Shown here one piece after another: positions 1-9,252 of a DNA stretch of 55,821 nt. Position 1 is the first letter of the stretch. Every line of letters starts with the position of its first letter. This stretch comes from a virus: positions 1 to 55,821 of IMG/VR virus record IMGVR_UViG_3300027733_001676, one strand, 5' to 3'. The notes under the pieces were generated by a model. The model was not told where the DNA came from and did not search any database. It saw only the letters and a list, made by a program, of their open reading frames with translations. The translations under genes and the position numbers were made by a program.

Positions 1-1431
1 AAATTTCCTAAGAACTACGAGTTGGTAGTTGCCGTGGGTTATAAGAAGGATTCATTGATTGAATATTGTACAGTAGCACATCCCGATAGAAAGTTTACGT
101 TTGTTCATGTAGATAAATGGGAAAATCCCAATGTAGGACCTGGTTATTCAACTTTAAAGTGTAAACAACATTTACAAAAGCCATTCTATATAATTACAGC
201 CGATTGTTTAATCGATTCAGAACTTCCTTCTATTGACGGAAATTGGTTGGGTGTATATCCTACTAGTTATCCAGAAAAATATTCAACGATTAACGTAGAT
301 CCAAACGGAAACGTATTAGACTTTAAAAATAAATGTAAAAATGGTTATGACCAAGCATTTATAGGATTAGCCAGTGTTTTCGATTACGAAATTTTCTGGA
401 AAGAATTGGAAACAAATACCACTGACTATGAACTAGTATCAGCTTGGTTTAATTCTAAAAAATATTCTACACTAAAATCGAAAGAACTAAAATGGTTTGA
501 TACTGGCAATTTGGATGATATTCAAAATACAAAATCGCATTTTAAAGACGTTCCATTGTCATTACATAAAAATATAGACGAAATTACGTATAAAATTAAC
601 AATAAATTCTTGAAGTTTAATGCAGATGTTCAGATTACCAATAACAGATGTAATAGAGGACTAAAATTAAGATCATTGGTACCAAATAACTTAAGATCAA
701 ATAACAACTTTCTTTCATATGATTGGACAGATGGCATTACATTATATGAATACAATTCTTATAATATCTACTCTAAGTTTCTGCCATTTTTTAAGAACAC
801 AATTGATAATTCAAAAACGTGGTTAGATTCAAATCTCATTAGTAAATTTTACGTAGATAAAACAAACGTAAGAAAAAAAATGTTTTTAAATTTGTACGGC
901 GATGACTTTCTAAATAAAAGGTTTAATATCAACGACGTTGAATATCCATCAATGTCTGAGTTACTAGATAAAGTAGATTTTCCATCGTTGTCCTCTAATT
1001 TACTATATTCTAATTTTCACGGAGACCTACAATTCGATAATATCATTTATAATACAAAAGATGATAAATTCACATATATTGATTGGAGAGAATCTTTTGC
1101 GGGAGATACTAATGGTGGTGATTTATATTATGATTTAGGAAAACTGTATGGCGGATGTTTGTTACCATACAATTTGTTGAAAAATGCACACTATGTTAAT
1201 TTCACAGCCGGTCATTCTTATATCAAATATGACTATCAAATTAACGATTCTTTAAAGGAATTTACAAGTACATACGAAAATTGGTTGACTAGTAATGGCT
1301 ATAATTTAAACAAGGTCAAATTGATTACAGGTTTAATCTATCTAAACATGTCTCCGCTACATGATTCAAAGTTTAATAAACTTTTATGGTTTAAATCAAT
1401 TGAACTATTAAATGAATGTGTCAATAAATAA
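1..1431 (+). CDS. Sugar/alcohol-phosphate nucleotidyltransferase fused to APH/choline-kinase-like domain (5' end missing)
   Basis: The frame is open from base 1, so the true start lies outside the window; the TTG at 22 is probably an internal codon. The first 170 or so residues resemble the C-terminal part of a nucleotidyltransferase (GT-A-like fold: ITADCL, then a D-F-K-N-K stretch), so the N-terminal NTP-binding loop is missing. The second half is kinase-like of the aminoglycoside-phosphotransferase/choline-kinase superfamily: a catalytic-loop-like HGDLQFDNIIY near residue 334 and a metal-binding IDWRE near 353. LicC/LicA-type pairs make CDP-activated headgroups in this way; here both steps may sit in one chain. 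It overlaps the next gene by 20 nt and heads the glycan operon. The domain calls come from motifs; the substrate is unknown. Confidence 0.7.
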   Translation, partial: KFPKNYELVVAVGYKKDSLIEYCTVAHPDRKFTFVHVDKWENPNVGPGYSTLKCKQHLQKPFYIITADCLIDSELPSIDGNWLGVYPTSYPEKYSTINVDPNGNVLDFKNKCKNGYDQAFIGLASVFDYEIFWKELETNTTDYELVSAWFNSKKYSTLKSKELKWFDTGNLDDIQNTKSHFKDVPLSLHKNIDEITYKINNKFLKFNADVQITNNRCNRGLKLRSLVPNNLRSNNNFLSYDWTDGITLYEYNSYNIYSKFLPFFKNTIDNSKTWLDSNLISKFYVDKTNVRKKMFLNLYGDDFLNKRFNINDVEYPSMSELLDKVDFPSLSSNLLYSNFHGDLQFDNIIYNTKDDKFTYIDWRESFAGDTNGGDLYYDLGKLYGGCLLPYNLLKNAHYVNFTAGHSYIKYDYQINDSLKEFTSTYENWLTSNGYNLNKVKLITGLIYLNMSPLHDSKFNKLLWFKSIELLNECVNK

Positions 1432-2065
1432 GGATACAAAAATATATTGTAGTTTTAGCAAAACAGCCGGTAATAAAGGATGTGAATTCTTTAACAAATC
1501 ATTTGCAAAATATAATATAGATGCCTTATACAAATCGTTTTCTATTAATAATATAAACGATGCTTATAAAGCGGCACTTTGTCTTAAATTTTCAGGTTGT
1601 GCAATTGCTATGCCTTTTAAAAAACAAGCATACGAACTTGTAACATATAAAGATGAAAGTGCCGAATTAAGCAAATCTGTAAATACTATTATATTCGATC
1701 ATAATACAGATACATCTATAGGGTATAATACAGATTATTATGCTACAGACATCATTCTTAAACCTTATATAAAAACCTATAAAATTATTAACATACTAGG
1801 CAACGGCGGATTATCTACCGCCGTTCAAGCTAAATGTCGTGATTTAGGATTTGAAGTAAATCTAATAACAAGAGAAAACTGGAATACAATTAAAGATTTA
1901 AAAGATTCGTTAATATTTAATTGTACGTCTGTTAATAATATAGAGGTAAAACCAAACAACGTTTTTATAGATTGTATAATAGGAACCAGCACAGGCGACG
2001 AGTTTCATAAGTATCAATCACATAAACAATTTACGTTATATACAAATCTAATATATGAAGTATAG
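1412..2065 (+). CDS. Shikimate dehydrogenase-like (AroE-fold) oxidoreductase
   Basis: The 217-aa protein carries the AroE signature in order. A Ser-x-Ser pair (S14, S16) replaces the usual HSxSP substrate loop. AMPFKK holds the catalytic-type Lys (K70). SVNTI is at 89-93, and GYNTD holds the paired Asp (D108). A glycine-rich NADP-loop-like stretch, ILGNGGLS, lies at 128-135. AroE reduces 3-dehydroshikimate; relatives act on quinate or aminoshikimate. It is shorter than the usual 270 or so residues, with the C-terminal part reduced. It lies between a nucleotidyltransferase-kinase and an aldolase-like protein, overlapping both, which suggests a role in making a sugar or cyclitol precursor rather than aromatic amino acids. 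The fold assignment is good; the substrate is inference. Confidence 0.72.
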   Translation: MNVSINKDTKIYCSFSKTAGNKGCEFFNKSFAKYNIDALYKSFSINNINDAYKAALCLKFSGCAIAMPFKKQAYELVTYKDESAELSKSVNTIIFDHNTDTSIGYNTDYYATDIILKPYIKTYKIINILGNGGLSTAVQAKCRDLGFEVNLITRENWNTIKDLKDSLIFNCTSVNNIEVKPNNVFIDCIIGTSTGDEFHKYQSHKQFTLYTNLIYEV

Positions 2066-3050
2066 GTATGGAATAGGAGTGATGTCCAAAAATATTGTAG
2101 ACGAGTGTATAAATTATGCTAATAATTTTAATGTAAACATTGCTTTCATACCATCACGTAGACAAGTAGACAACGATGGTGGTTATGTAAACAACTGGAC
2201 AACCGAAACATTTTCTTATTATGTTAAATCAAAAACGAGTAATATAATACTTAAAAGAGATCACGGCGGTCCACATCAAGGAAAGTACGTAGATGATGGT
2301 ACCATTTCATTATATAATGATTGTATATACTTTGATTCTATACACATAGATCCTTGGAAAATTGCAAATAACTTTTATGAAGGGTGTGTATTAACCAAAG
2401 ATCTTATTAAATTTTGTCACAACAAAAACAAAAATATTTGGTTTGAAATAGGCACAGAACAATCAATATTTCACTATGAATCAGATCAACTACACGATCT
2501 TATCAGTTATTTAAAAAACAATTTGTCAAGTGGTGAGTATGAACAAATCAAGTATGGTGTAATACAGAGTGGTACGTCTTTAAAAGAAAATAAAAACACG
2601 GGGTCGTATAATAATCAAAGATTGGTTGATATGGTCTCTATATGTAAGAAGTTTGGTTTGTTGTCTAAAGAACACAACGGAGATTATCTACCGTTACAAT
2701 TAATCGAAGAAAAGTTTTACTATGGATTAGATGCTATTAATATAGCACCGGAGTTTGGTCAGATAGAAACAAAAACATATCTTGATGAAGTAAGATATAG
2801 TTCGTTGTTTGAAACTTTTTTTGATATCTGTTATTCTTCAAAGAAATGGGAAAAATGGGTTGACAAATCTTTTAATCCATTTATAAATAAAGAACGATTA
2901 ATCAATATATGTGGACACTATGTGTTATCTACAGATAGATTCGTTAACGAAATTAAAAATAAAGTGAGATACGATATAGATAATCTCATACGAGAAAACA
3001 TCAGAAATAAACTAAATGAATTATACAAAACCAAAAACGATATTTTGTGA
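2055..3050 (+). CDS. GatZ/KbaZ-like TIM-barrel protein (tagatose-bisphosphate aldolase subunit family)
   Basis: This is a 331-aa protein. SRRQVDNDGGY near residues 34-44, RDHGGP near 69-74 and INIAPEFGQ near 230 line up with motifs I know from the GatZ/KbaZ family (S-N-Q-V-N-x-x-GGY, GGDHLGP, the V-x-P-E-L-T region). That family is the non-catalytic or chaperone subunit of class II tagatose-bisphosphate aldolase and is itself a barrel related to sugar-phosphate enzymes. It overlaps the AroE-like gene by 11 nt and the HAD gene by 35 nt. I infer a role in sugar-phosphate interconversion for the cassette. The match rests on short motifs, so another TIM-barrel sugar enzyme is possible. Confidence 0.5.
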   Translation: MKYRYGIGVMSKNIVDECINYANNFNVNIAFIPSRRQVDNDGGYVNNWTTETFSYYVKSKTSNIILKRDHGGPHQGKYVDDGTISLYNDCIYFDSIHIDPWKIANNFYEGCVLTKDLIKFCHNKNKNIWFEIGTEQSIFHYESDQLHDLISYLKNNLSSGEYEQIKYGVIQSGTSLKENKNTGSYNNQRLVDMVSICKKFGLLSKEHNGDYLPLQLIEEKFYYGLDAINIAPEFGQIETKTYLDEVRYSSLFETFFDICYSSKKWEKWVDKSFNPFINKERLINICGHYVLSTDRFVNEIKNKVRYDIDNLIRENIRNKLNELYKTKNDIL

Positions 3051-3381
3051 TATAGATGGTACATTAGTTAAACACTATCCTCCTGATATAAATTCCGTGC
3101 CTGACTTTGAGTTAACTTTGTTGTCTGGTACATTGGAAACGCTCAGAGAATGGGATCGTAAAGGATATAATATAATACTTGTTACAGGTAGAAGAGAGAG
3201 TATGAGACAATCAACAGAAAAACAATTAAAAAAAATAGGTATATTTTACGACCAACTAATTATGGGTATAGGCGGCGGACAACGTGTTATAATAAATGAT
3301 TTTAAACCGAACAGTGACGAACCTACGGCAGCACACTTTTGTTTAAAAAGAAACGATGGTATATCAAGTTTAAATTTATAA
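3016..3381 (+). CDS. Small HAD-superfamily phosphatase
   Basis: The 121-aa single-domain HAD protein has motif I FCDIDGT with nucleophile D12 and acid/base D14. Motif II is VTGR near residue 57, and a late acidic motif IIND sits near 92. There is no cap domain, as in KDO-8-phosphate phosphatase or capsule-type phosphatases. The only suitable ATG lies 35 nt inside the preceding gene, so the two are translationally coupled. Its likely job is to remove phosphate from the precursor made by the three genes upstream. A 64-nt gap with a late-type promoter follows, so this gene ends the first sub-operon. Confidence 0.75.
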   Translation: MNYTKPKTIFCDIDGTLVKHYPPDINSVPDFELTLLSGTLETLREWDRKGYNIILVTGRRESMRQSTEKQLKKIGIFYDQLIMGIGGGQRVIINDFKPNSDEPTAAHFCLKRNDGISSLNL

Positions 3382-3435
3382 AACGACATGTATATACAAT
3401 TAAAAAAATCTCAGCAACCGATATAACAGTGATTT

Positions 3436-3443
3436 TATAAATA
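3436..3443 (+). promoter_or_regulatory. T4-type late promoter core TATAAATA
   Basis: An exact TATAAATA on the coding strand ends 2 nt before the ATG at 3446. It lies in the only intergenic gap (3382-3445) of the + strand cassette. T4-like phages use TATAAATA with the gp55 sigma factor. The distance to the ATG leaves almost no room for a leader. Confidence 0.5.
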
Positions 3444-3445
3444 AT

Positions 3446-4117
3446 ATGACAAATAAAGAATTAAGAGCCAAATACGGAGACTTTACAAAACACAATTACT
3501 ACACTTACCCAGATCATTTCTTTAGCCCAAAGGATGATTTTACCCTAAACATTCCTGTTTGGAGTAGTTACTTCACCAGATTTCTTGATCAAGAGAATCT
3601 ACTTTTCCTAGAAATTGGTACTGGTCATGGTAGATCTTCAGTGTGGATGTTGGAAAATGTTTTAACTCAACCAAACTCAAGAATCATTACTGTTGATATA
3701 GAAGATGTACGTAAGTACAAAAAAGGAGACTTATCATTTGACTTTGGCGATTCTTTATCGTTAACATTAACTCAGAATCTTCAACCTTATATTGATAAAA
3801 ATAAGTGTGAGTTTTATGTCACTGACTCCAAAGAGTTTTTACGTAAATTGTATGGTGGCACCTTGGGATCTAAGTTTCTTGGTAGCGATCCTAAGAACGT
3901 ATTTGACTTCATCTACCTTGATGGATGTCACGAACCAGATTATGTTATGCATGAAGCCGCAATTAGTTTTGAATTGTTAAAGAAAGGCGGATTTATTCTA
4001 TTCGATGATTATGGTTGGGGTAAATGCAGATATGGTATCGAAGCATTCTTGGAATGTTATAAGGGTAAGTACAATTTATTAATCAAGGAATGGCAAGTAT
4101 TGATTGAAAAAATATGA
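3446..4117 (+). CDS. Class I SAM-dependent methyltransferase (Methyltransf_24-like)
   Basis: This is a 223-aa Rossmann methyltransferase. Motif I FLEIGTGHGRSS lies near residues 52-63. An acidic residue ends strand 2 (TVDIED). A strand-4 motif FDFIYLDGCHEPDYV is followed by a GGFILFDDYGWG segment. The HEPDYV and FDDYGW signatures are typical of cephalosporin-hydroxylase/Methyltransf_24-type enzymes found in polysaccharide clusters. It is the first gene after the internal promoter, and its stop overlaps the next start (ATGA). It probably O-methylates a sugar of the glycan; the target cannot be read from sequence. Confidence 0.75.
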   Translation: MTNKELRAKYGDFTKHNYYTYPDHFFSPKDDFTLNIPVWSSYFTRFLDQENLLFLEIGTGHGRSSVWMLENVLTQPNSRIITVDIEDVRKYKKGDLSFDFGDSLSLTLTQNLQPYIDKNKCEFYVTDSKEFLRKLYGGTLGSKFLGSDPKNVFDFIYLDGCHEPDYVMHEAAISFELLKKGGFILFDDYGWGKCRYGIEAFLECYKGKYNLLIKEWQVLIEKI

Positions 4118-4944
4118 TAAATATTAATAGTTTTGACGAGTTTAAAACTCTGATGAATAATCATAAAAGTTTTACTGTAAGAAGAGGTCGTGACGGATTT
4201 GGATCCCAAATGTATGCAACTATTATAGGTTTTTGTATATCAAAACAAATTAATAAACCATATTACTATTCAAGTTTATCGCCGATATCATTGATGAATG
4301 TGTCATTGTGGGGAAACTCTACAGAGAAAGCAAATAATGTATTAAGTAAAATAATGAAAAATCTCAACATCGATCACGTTGAGAATAATTCGGGTGGATG
4401 TTTAAGTATACAACTTCCATATGGTTGTACAAACGAACAAACATTCTCAGATAAAACTTTATCAGATTTACATAATAGCTGGCCATTACCAAAACCATCC
4501 TATTTTGAAAGTGATCATGTTATAAGCATTCATATTCGTAGAGGATTAGATATCATTAAAAAAGATAAACATCGATTTTCAAGATGGGTTGAAGACCCAA
4601 ACTTTTATAAAGATATGGTTTATAAATTATCAACAAAATATCCAAAATCTAAAATCCATATTTTCTGTTGGGGAGAATGTGGTTTAGAGGATATAAAAAA
4701 TGATAATTTAACAATTCATAATTCGGGTGGAAATAACTTCATAGAAGACTTTAATGCATTTGTACACTCGGATATGTTAATTGTAGCCGGAAGCACATTT
4801 AGTGTAAGTGCCGCGTTCTTTAATAAAAACACAATATTGTGTTCCAGTAAAATTTTGAAATTTAGTTCTCTCGTAGAAGAGAAATGTTATTCATCACCAT
4901 TTCCAGAAATTTGGGAACAAAATTATAATTCAACGCTTACGTAA
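4114..4944 (+). CDS. Fucosyltransferase-like GT-B glycosyltransferase
   Basis: The 276-aa protein has the two hallmark regions of the fucosyltransferase superfamily. An N-terminal RGRDGFGSQMYA (residues 24-35) corresponds to GGxGNQxF. The GDP-sugar-binding motif is HIRRG (140-144). STFSVSAAFF near 230 matches the family's late Ser-rich motif. Such enzymes add fucose or related deoxysugars from GDP-sugar donors. It is translationally coupled to both neighbours (ATGA upstream, TAATG downstream). A second, divergent member lies at 12778. Donor and acceptor are unknown. Confidence 0.62.
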   Translation: MININSFDEFKTLMNNHKSFTVRRGRDGFGSQMYATIIGFCISKQINKPYYYSSLSPISLMNVSLWGNSTEKANNVLSKIMKNLNIDHVENNSGGCLSIQLPYGCTNEQTFSDKTLSDLHNSWPLPKPSYFESDHVISIHIRRGLDIIKKDKHRFSRWVEDPNFYKDMVYKLSTKYPKSKIHIFCWGECGLEDIKNDNLTIHNSGGNNFIEDFNAFVHSDMLIVAGSTFSVSAAFFNKNTILCSSKILKFSSLVEEKCYSSPFPEIWEQNYNSTLT

Positions 4945-5942
4945 TGAAAATCCAAATATTAGAACTAGAAAAACATCGTAACGAAACAACATTTAGACCT
5001 TATCTAAGTGCAATACAAACGTTTAATGAGTATGGTATTGAATTCGTAAATGAAAACCCAGACATGTATTGGGTTGGTCAAGCATCTGTTGTAAATAAAA
5101 AAGTATCTCTTCAAGAATCAATTGATAACGGATGTAAGTTTTTAGAAAATTTGGATGCTCCTTATGTGTTATTTGATGGTCAAGATTCATCATCGTTGAT
5201 GGGTGTGTGGGACGTATTTAGTAAAATACCAGGCTTTAAATTAGCAAAGAATGTTGTACTAAAAAATTATTCATCTTATACCAAAAAATTTCCAAATGGC
5301 AGATGGTTTTGGGGTGAGAGTGAAACTGGATATAGTGTATCATCGGCTGACCTAGAATTATTAAATAAACGATTGGTACATAGTGGCACAAATTGGTTAA
5401 ATACATTTGGTAACAAGATGGAGTTTGCCAAGATCAATAAAAACAAAAAACATGACGTTGCGGTACTTATTGGTCTATGTCCCGAGAACTATGAATATGG
5501 TAATCGGGTGGATGAATATTACAATGGTCCTCGTAGAAAACTATTTGAAGAAGTCAAGAAACTTGATTGTAATGTAATAACCACTGAAGCTACTGGCAAA
5601 TTAGATAAACAAAAATACATGCAAACTCTATATGATAGCAAACTTTGTATATCACCATTTGGTTATGGAGAAGTAAATATCAGAGAAGTTGAATGTATTG
5701 TCGCTGGTACTCCTACTATCAAACCCAACATTGAATGTGTAAAAAGCACTCCATTTATTTATGGTAATGGATTTACATTGGATTGTAAGTCTGATTTCTC
5801 CGATTTAAAAGATGTTGTTGAATTTGCATTGTCAAACTACGATGATAGTATCAATTTATTAAATCAGCAACGTGAAGTGTTTTATCATAAATCAACCGAT
5901 AACTACATCGTTAAACATGTAATCAAAAATATATTGTCATAA
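4944..5942 (+). CDS. Glycosyltransferase, GT-B/exostosin-like
   Basis: The 332-aa protein's C-terminal half carries KLCISPFGYGEVNIREVE followed by AGTPTIKP (about 232-260), a donor-sugar motif like the E-x7-E region of GT-B enzymes and exostosin-like transferases. A nucleotide-binding-like segment VAVLIGLCPENYEYG precedes it. It starts in a TAATG overlap with the previous stop and ends in another, so it is firmly part of the operon. There is no signal peptide or membrane segment, so it acts in the cytoplasm. Specific sugar chemistry cannot be assigned. Confidence 0.6.
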   Translation: MKIQILELEKHRNETTFRPYLSAIQTFNEYGIEFVNENPDMYWVGQASVVNKKVSLQESIDNGCKFLENLDAPYVLFDGQDSSSLMGVWDVFSKIPGFKLAKNVVLKNYSSYTKKFPNGRWFWGESETGYSVSSADLELLNKRLVHSGTNWLNTFGNKMEFAKINKNKKHDVAVLIGLCPENYEYGNRVDEYYNGPRRKLFEEVKKLDCNVITTEATGKLDKQKYMQTLYDSKLCISPFGYGEVNIREVECIVAGTPTIKPNIECVKSTPFIYGNGFTLDCKSDFSDLKDVVEFALSNYDDSINLLNQQREVFYHKSTDNYIVKHVIKNILS

Positions 5943-6955
5943 TGAAACTATCAAAAAAATATGTCATAGGTACTCACGTCATGTTCTATGAAATAGAAAT
6001 GTACAAGGAGTTTGTTGATGGATTAATTAATCTAATTGACCCAATACAAAACAAAGAAAATATTCATCTACACTTTTGTTTCAACACTTCTCAATATTTT
6101 GAAAAGATTGATACCTCAAAGATTGATGTACATCAACTATCCGATAAGTTTTATGATGGTATACAAAAACTCAAAAATATAGGTATTAATGAGAAAAATT
6201 TAGTAATTGAGTTAAAAACAGATCACGATGAGATTTACAATGTGGCTGATTATAGAAGAGATCTTAATTACAATTATTGTAAAAAGGTTGATTATATTAT
6301 GTGGGGTGAGACTGATAGTTTCTTTCCAAAGGAAGCATTCAATGTAATTGAAAGCATTGCACATTATGGATCATCTGCCAATATACACAAGTATATTATT
6401 AGCTTTGCTGATCGTAAAATGTGGGATGATTCTTGGAAAGTAACAGAACATGTTGACTACGAAAATGTTAAGTTTATTGATACACCAGATCAAGTAAATA
6501 ATAAAAATTATGCCAAGTCTCAATTGAGTATAGAAGAAATGAACACGGTAAATGCAAAAACAACTGAATTTGACATTCGTACATTATCTCAACCCAAGAT
6601 AGATGGTAGTTGTTTGGTATTGTCATCTGACCTAATCAAATCAGGTGTTAATCTTCCACATAGTTTGTTGTTGTATGGTGATGATTCTAGTATTGGTGTT
6701 ATTGCCAAACAAATCATGGGTGATAAGTTTATTCAGTTTGTAATAAAGAATATTCTAAAGGTTCATGCCAGAAGACATCCCAACAAACGTTTATATATTC
6801 TAAATGAAGATAACCCTAGAGGTTTTTGTGGCGATAAAAAGGGTGTGTGGTCAAATGTATTAGATCAACACTCCAAATTTAATCTACACAATATTCTTAA
6901 ATCCCAAAATAAGTTCTTTACCTTTAAAGACGTTTTTGATAAAATAAACCTATGA
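5942..6955 (+). CDS. Putative glycosyltransferase (GT-A-like), cassette member
   Basis: I do not recognise this 337-aa protein with confidence. Its N-terminus (YVIGTHVMFYEIEMYKEFV) and a mid-protein YIMWGETDSFFP near residue 117 resemble a GT-A enzyme, with E-T-D in place of the DxD metal motif. A later HARRHPNKR segment near 275 is basic. It sits between a GT-B transferase and a methyltransferase, with a TAATG start and a 4-nt overlap at its end. Context makes a sugar-transfer role the best guess; a non-catalytic GT-like protein is possible. Confidence 0.45.
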   Translation: MKLSKKYVIGTHVMFYEIEMYKEFVDGLINLIDPIQNKENIHLHFCFNTSQYFEKIDTSKIDVHQLSDKFYDGIQKLKNIGINEKNLVIELKTDHDEIYNVADYRRDLNYNYCKKVDYIMWGETDSFFPKEAFNVIESIAHYGSSANIHKYIISFADRKMWDDSWKVTEHVDYENVKFIDTPDQVNNKNYAKSQLSIEEMNTVNAKTTEFDIRTLSQPKIDGSCLVLSSDLIKSGVNLPHSLLLYGDDSSIGVIAKQIMGDKFIQFVIKNILKVHARRHPNKRLYILNEDNPRGFCGDKKGVWSNVLDQHSKFNLHNILKSQNKFFTFKDVFDKINL

Positions 6956-7518
6956 CTATAGACGAAATACTATCTTTGGTACCAGACAAATTTGAACACA
7001 AAACCACCACTTCAAAAAAGTTTAAGCGTGATGTTTTTACATTCTTTGATAAACCCGAGTTCAAAAACAAAACTGCTTTGGAAATTGGATCCAATTTGGG
7101 TTATACCACCTTTATTCTAAGTTACCTATTCAACCAAGTATATGGCATCAATGAAAAAGAATTTGACAAGGCCGATGAGTTTTGTAAACAAAATGGTAGA
7201 ACCAACGTCAAGTTCTTTGGTCAAGATGTATACAAATACGGGCTTCCTGTTGATACTGCCGATGTAATTATGGTGGATGCTCTCCACACCTACGATGCGG
7301 TCCAAATAGACGTATATAACGCCTTAAAGTTAAAATCGGACGGTAAGAAGTACTTCATCTTTGACGATGTGGGCGCTTATCCAGAAATTATCAACTCACT
7401 CAATGATCTTTTTGAAAAAAATGTTATTAAGCCAATCGTAAAGATCGGTCATAGTGATGAAGAAAAGTTCACCAGGCCATTACATGATTGGGAAGGAGTA
7501 ATTTGCATCGAAGTATGA
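6952..7518 (+). CDS. Class I SAM-dependent methyltransferase
   Basis: The 188-aa compact methyltransferase has motif I TALEIGSNLGYTT near residues 42-54. The strand-4 motif ADVIMVDALHTYDAV is followed by KKYFIFDDVGAYPE, the same FDD arrangement as the enzyme at 3446. It begins in a 4-nt overlap with the preceding gene and ends in an ATGA overlap with the next. It probably decorates the same glycan. Confidence 0.7.
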   Translation: MTIDEILSLVPDKFEHKTTTSKKFKRDVFTFFDKPEFKNKTALEIGSNLGYTTFILSYLFNQVYGINEKEFDKADEFCKQNGRTNVKFFGQDVYKYGLPVDTADVIMVDALHTYDAVQIDVYNALKLKSDGKKYFIFDDVGAYPEIINSLNDLFEKNVIKPIVKIGHSDEEKFTRPLHDWEGVICIEV

Positions 7519-8465
7519 ACATTTGTTTTATCAGTCAAAATGGTCATAGTGGTAAGTTACCAAGAAACTTTGTAAACTGTCGTACAGAGTTTGCGTGGCA
7601 AATTGCTTTGAATGCCGATCACTATAACTTTCAAGAATGGTTTTTATCTAACAAAAATAAAAGTTATGATTTAATTATAGTTTTGTTACCCAAGAAACTT
7701 GAAATTGTTGACACAAATATGTTATTAGAAAGTGTCAAATCTTCTGGTAAGAAGGTAACTGTTATGCAAGAAGGACCAGCTTGGTACTATCAAGATTATA
7801 ATTATGTCAACCAAGTTAATTATATTAACTTTGTGAGTGAGATGGATTTTCTACTAACTCACAATACTAGTGATATTTCATACTTCAAAGGTGTATTTAA
7901 TAAACCTTCATTCAATCTACAATCTCTTATGATTGAAGATACTATCAAAGATGTACCCCGTGAAAACAACAAGATGCCTATTATCGGTGGTAACTTTTGT
8001 AGTTGGTATGGTGGTATAGATAGTTACTTTGTAGCGCAAGTATTCAACAAACCCATCTTTATACCAAGTATGGGTCGTAAAATAGAAAACGAAGATCAAT
8101 TTCCTAGTTTACATCATTTACCATACATGATGTGGAATGAATGGATTAAAGCACTCGCTAATTTTAATGTGGGTATACATTTGATGCGTACTCACGCAGC
8201 TGGTACTTTTGCTCTCAATTGTGCATATCTAGGTATACCATGTATCGGATATAAAGGATTAGATACACAACAAATATTACACCCAGAGTTATCTGTGGAT
8301 ATTGGTGACATTGAACAATCAAAAAAGCTAGCAAATAAACTTAAAAACGACATTTCTTTTTATAATTCGTGTTCACAACAATCTAGAGAATTATATCAAA
8401 TATATTATACAGAACAAAAATGGTTAGATAATTGGAAAACAATATATGAGCAAATCAAAAACTAA
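7515..8465 (+). CDS. GT-B-fold glycosyltransferase
   Basis: I chose the ATG at 7515, which forms an ATGA with the previous stop; an upstream TTG at 7488 would only add residues that overlap the methyltransferase. The 316-aa protein begins MNICFISQNGHSGKLPRNF, as many GT-B proteins do. Near its C-terminus, HLMRTHAAGTFALNCAYLG and IPCIGYKG resemble the donor-binding loop of group-1 transferases. Its 3' end overlaps the UDP-glucose dehydrogenase gene by 20 nt. Family and donor are not resolved. Confidence 0.55.
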   Translation: MNICFISQNGHSGKLPRNFVNCRTEFAWQIALNADHYNFQEWFLSNKNKSYDLIIVLLPKKLEIVDTNMLLESVKSSGKKVTVMQEGPAWYYQDYNYVNQVNYINFVSEMDFLLTHNTSDISYFKGVFNKPSFNLQSLMIEDTIKDVPRENNKMPIIGGNFCSWYGGIDSYFVAQVFNKPIFIPSMGRKIENEDQFPSLHHLPYMMWNEWIKALANFNVGIHLMRTHAAGTFALNCAYLGIPCIGYKGLDTQQILHPELSVDIGDIEQSKKLANKLKNDISFYNSCSQQSRELYQIYYTEQKWLDNWKTIYEQIKN

Positions 8466-9252
8466 AATTGGTATCGTTGGTTATGGATATGTAGGAAAAG
8501 CATTTCATACATTTTTCAAAGATCATTATGAGGTTGTAATTCGTGATCCACTTTATCCAAACTCTGTATCCAAGGAAGAAATTAATCAATGTGAATTGGG
8601 TGTGGTTTGTGTACCAACCCCATCAAATACTGATGGTAGTTGTGATACGAGTATTGTTGAAGAATCTGTATCATGGATGACCAATCCTATCATTCTCATC
8701 AAGTCAACTATTGAAATTGGTACAACTCGTAGGTTGATTGAAAAGTATAATAAGAAGATTGTATTTAGTCCAGAGTTTGCTGGTGAGTCCAAATACTGGA
8801 CTCCACAGGGTTTTACAACTGATGTTAAACAAACCCCATTCTTTATTTTTGGTTCAGATGATAAATCAGTTGGACATAGATTGGTTGACATTTATATGCC
8901 AATCACTGGACCAAGCAAAACATATCGTGTCACAGATAGTATTAGTGCAGAAATCACCAAGTATGTAGAAAACACTTACTTCGCAATGAAGGTTGCGTTT
9001 GTAAATGAACTATATGATTTGTGTGAGAAGAGTGGTACTCATTGGAGTGAAGTACGTGATCTATGGTTGTTAGATCCAAGAACCAACAAGTCTCACACAG
9101 CTGTATTTGCTAATGAACGTGGTTTTGGTGGCAAGTGTTTACCAAAAGATACAAAGGCTATGGTTGGATATGGTGACAAACTTGGTGTGGATCTATCAAT
9201 CTTGAAGACCGTATTAAAGAGTAACGAACAAATGGTAAAACAAAATGGCTAA
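8446..9252 (+). CDS. UDP-glucose/GDP-mannose 6-dehydrogenase, short form
   Basis: This enzyme oxidises the C6 alcohol of a nucleotide sugar to a carboxylate (for example UDP-glucose to UDP-glucuronate) with NAD. The 268-aa chain has the dinucleotide loop GYGYVG (12-17), VCVPTPSN, KSTIEIGTT and SPEFAGES. The catalytic loop is GFGGKCLPKD with the nucleophilic Cys at C231. It stops about 37 residues after that Cys, so the C-terminal UDP-binding domain of normal 390-450-aa family members is absent. Short forms occur in phages; how they bind the nucleotide is unclear. Its product would be the natural substrate for the amidotransferase at 11456. Confidence 0.85.
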   Translation: MSKSKTKIGIVGYGYVGKAFHTFFKDHYEVVIRDPLYPNSVSKEEINQCELGVVCVPTPSNTDGSCDTSIVEESVSWMTNPIILIKSTIEIGTTRRLIEKYNKKIVFSPEFAGESKYWTPQGFTTDVKQTPFFIFGSDDKSVGHRLVDIYMPITGPSKTYRVTDSISAEITKYVENTYFAMKVAFVNELYDLCEKSGTHWSEVRDLWLLDPRTNKSHTAVFANERGFGGKCLPKDTKAMVGYGDKLGVDLSILKTVLKSNEQMVKQNG

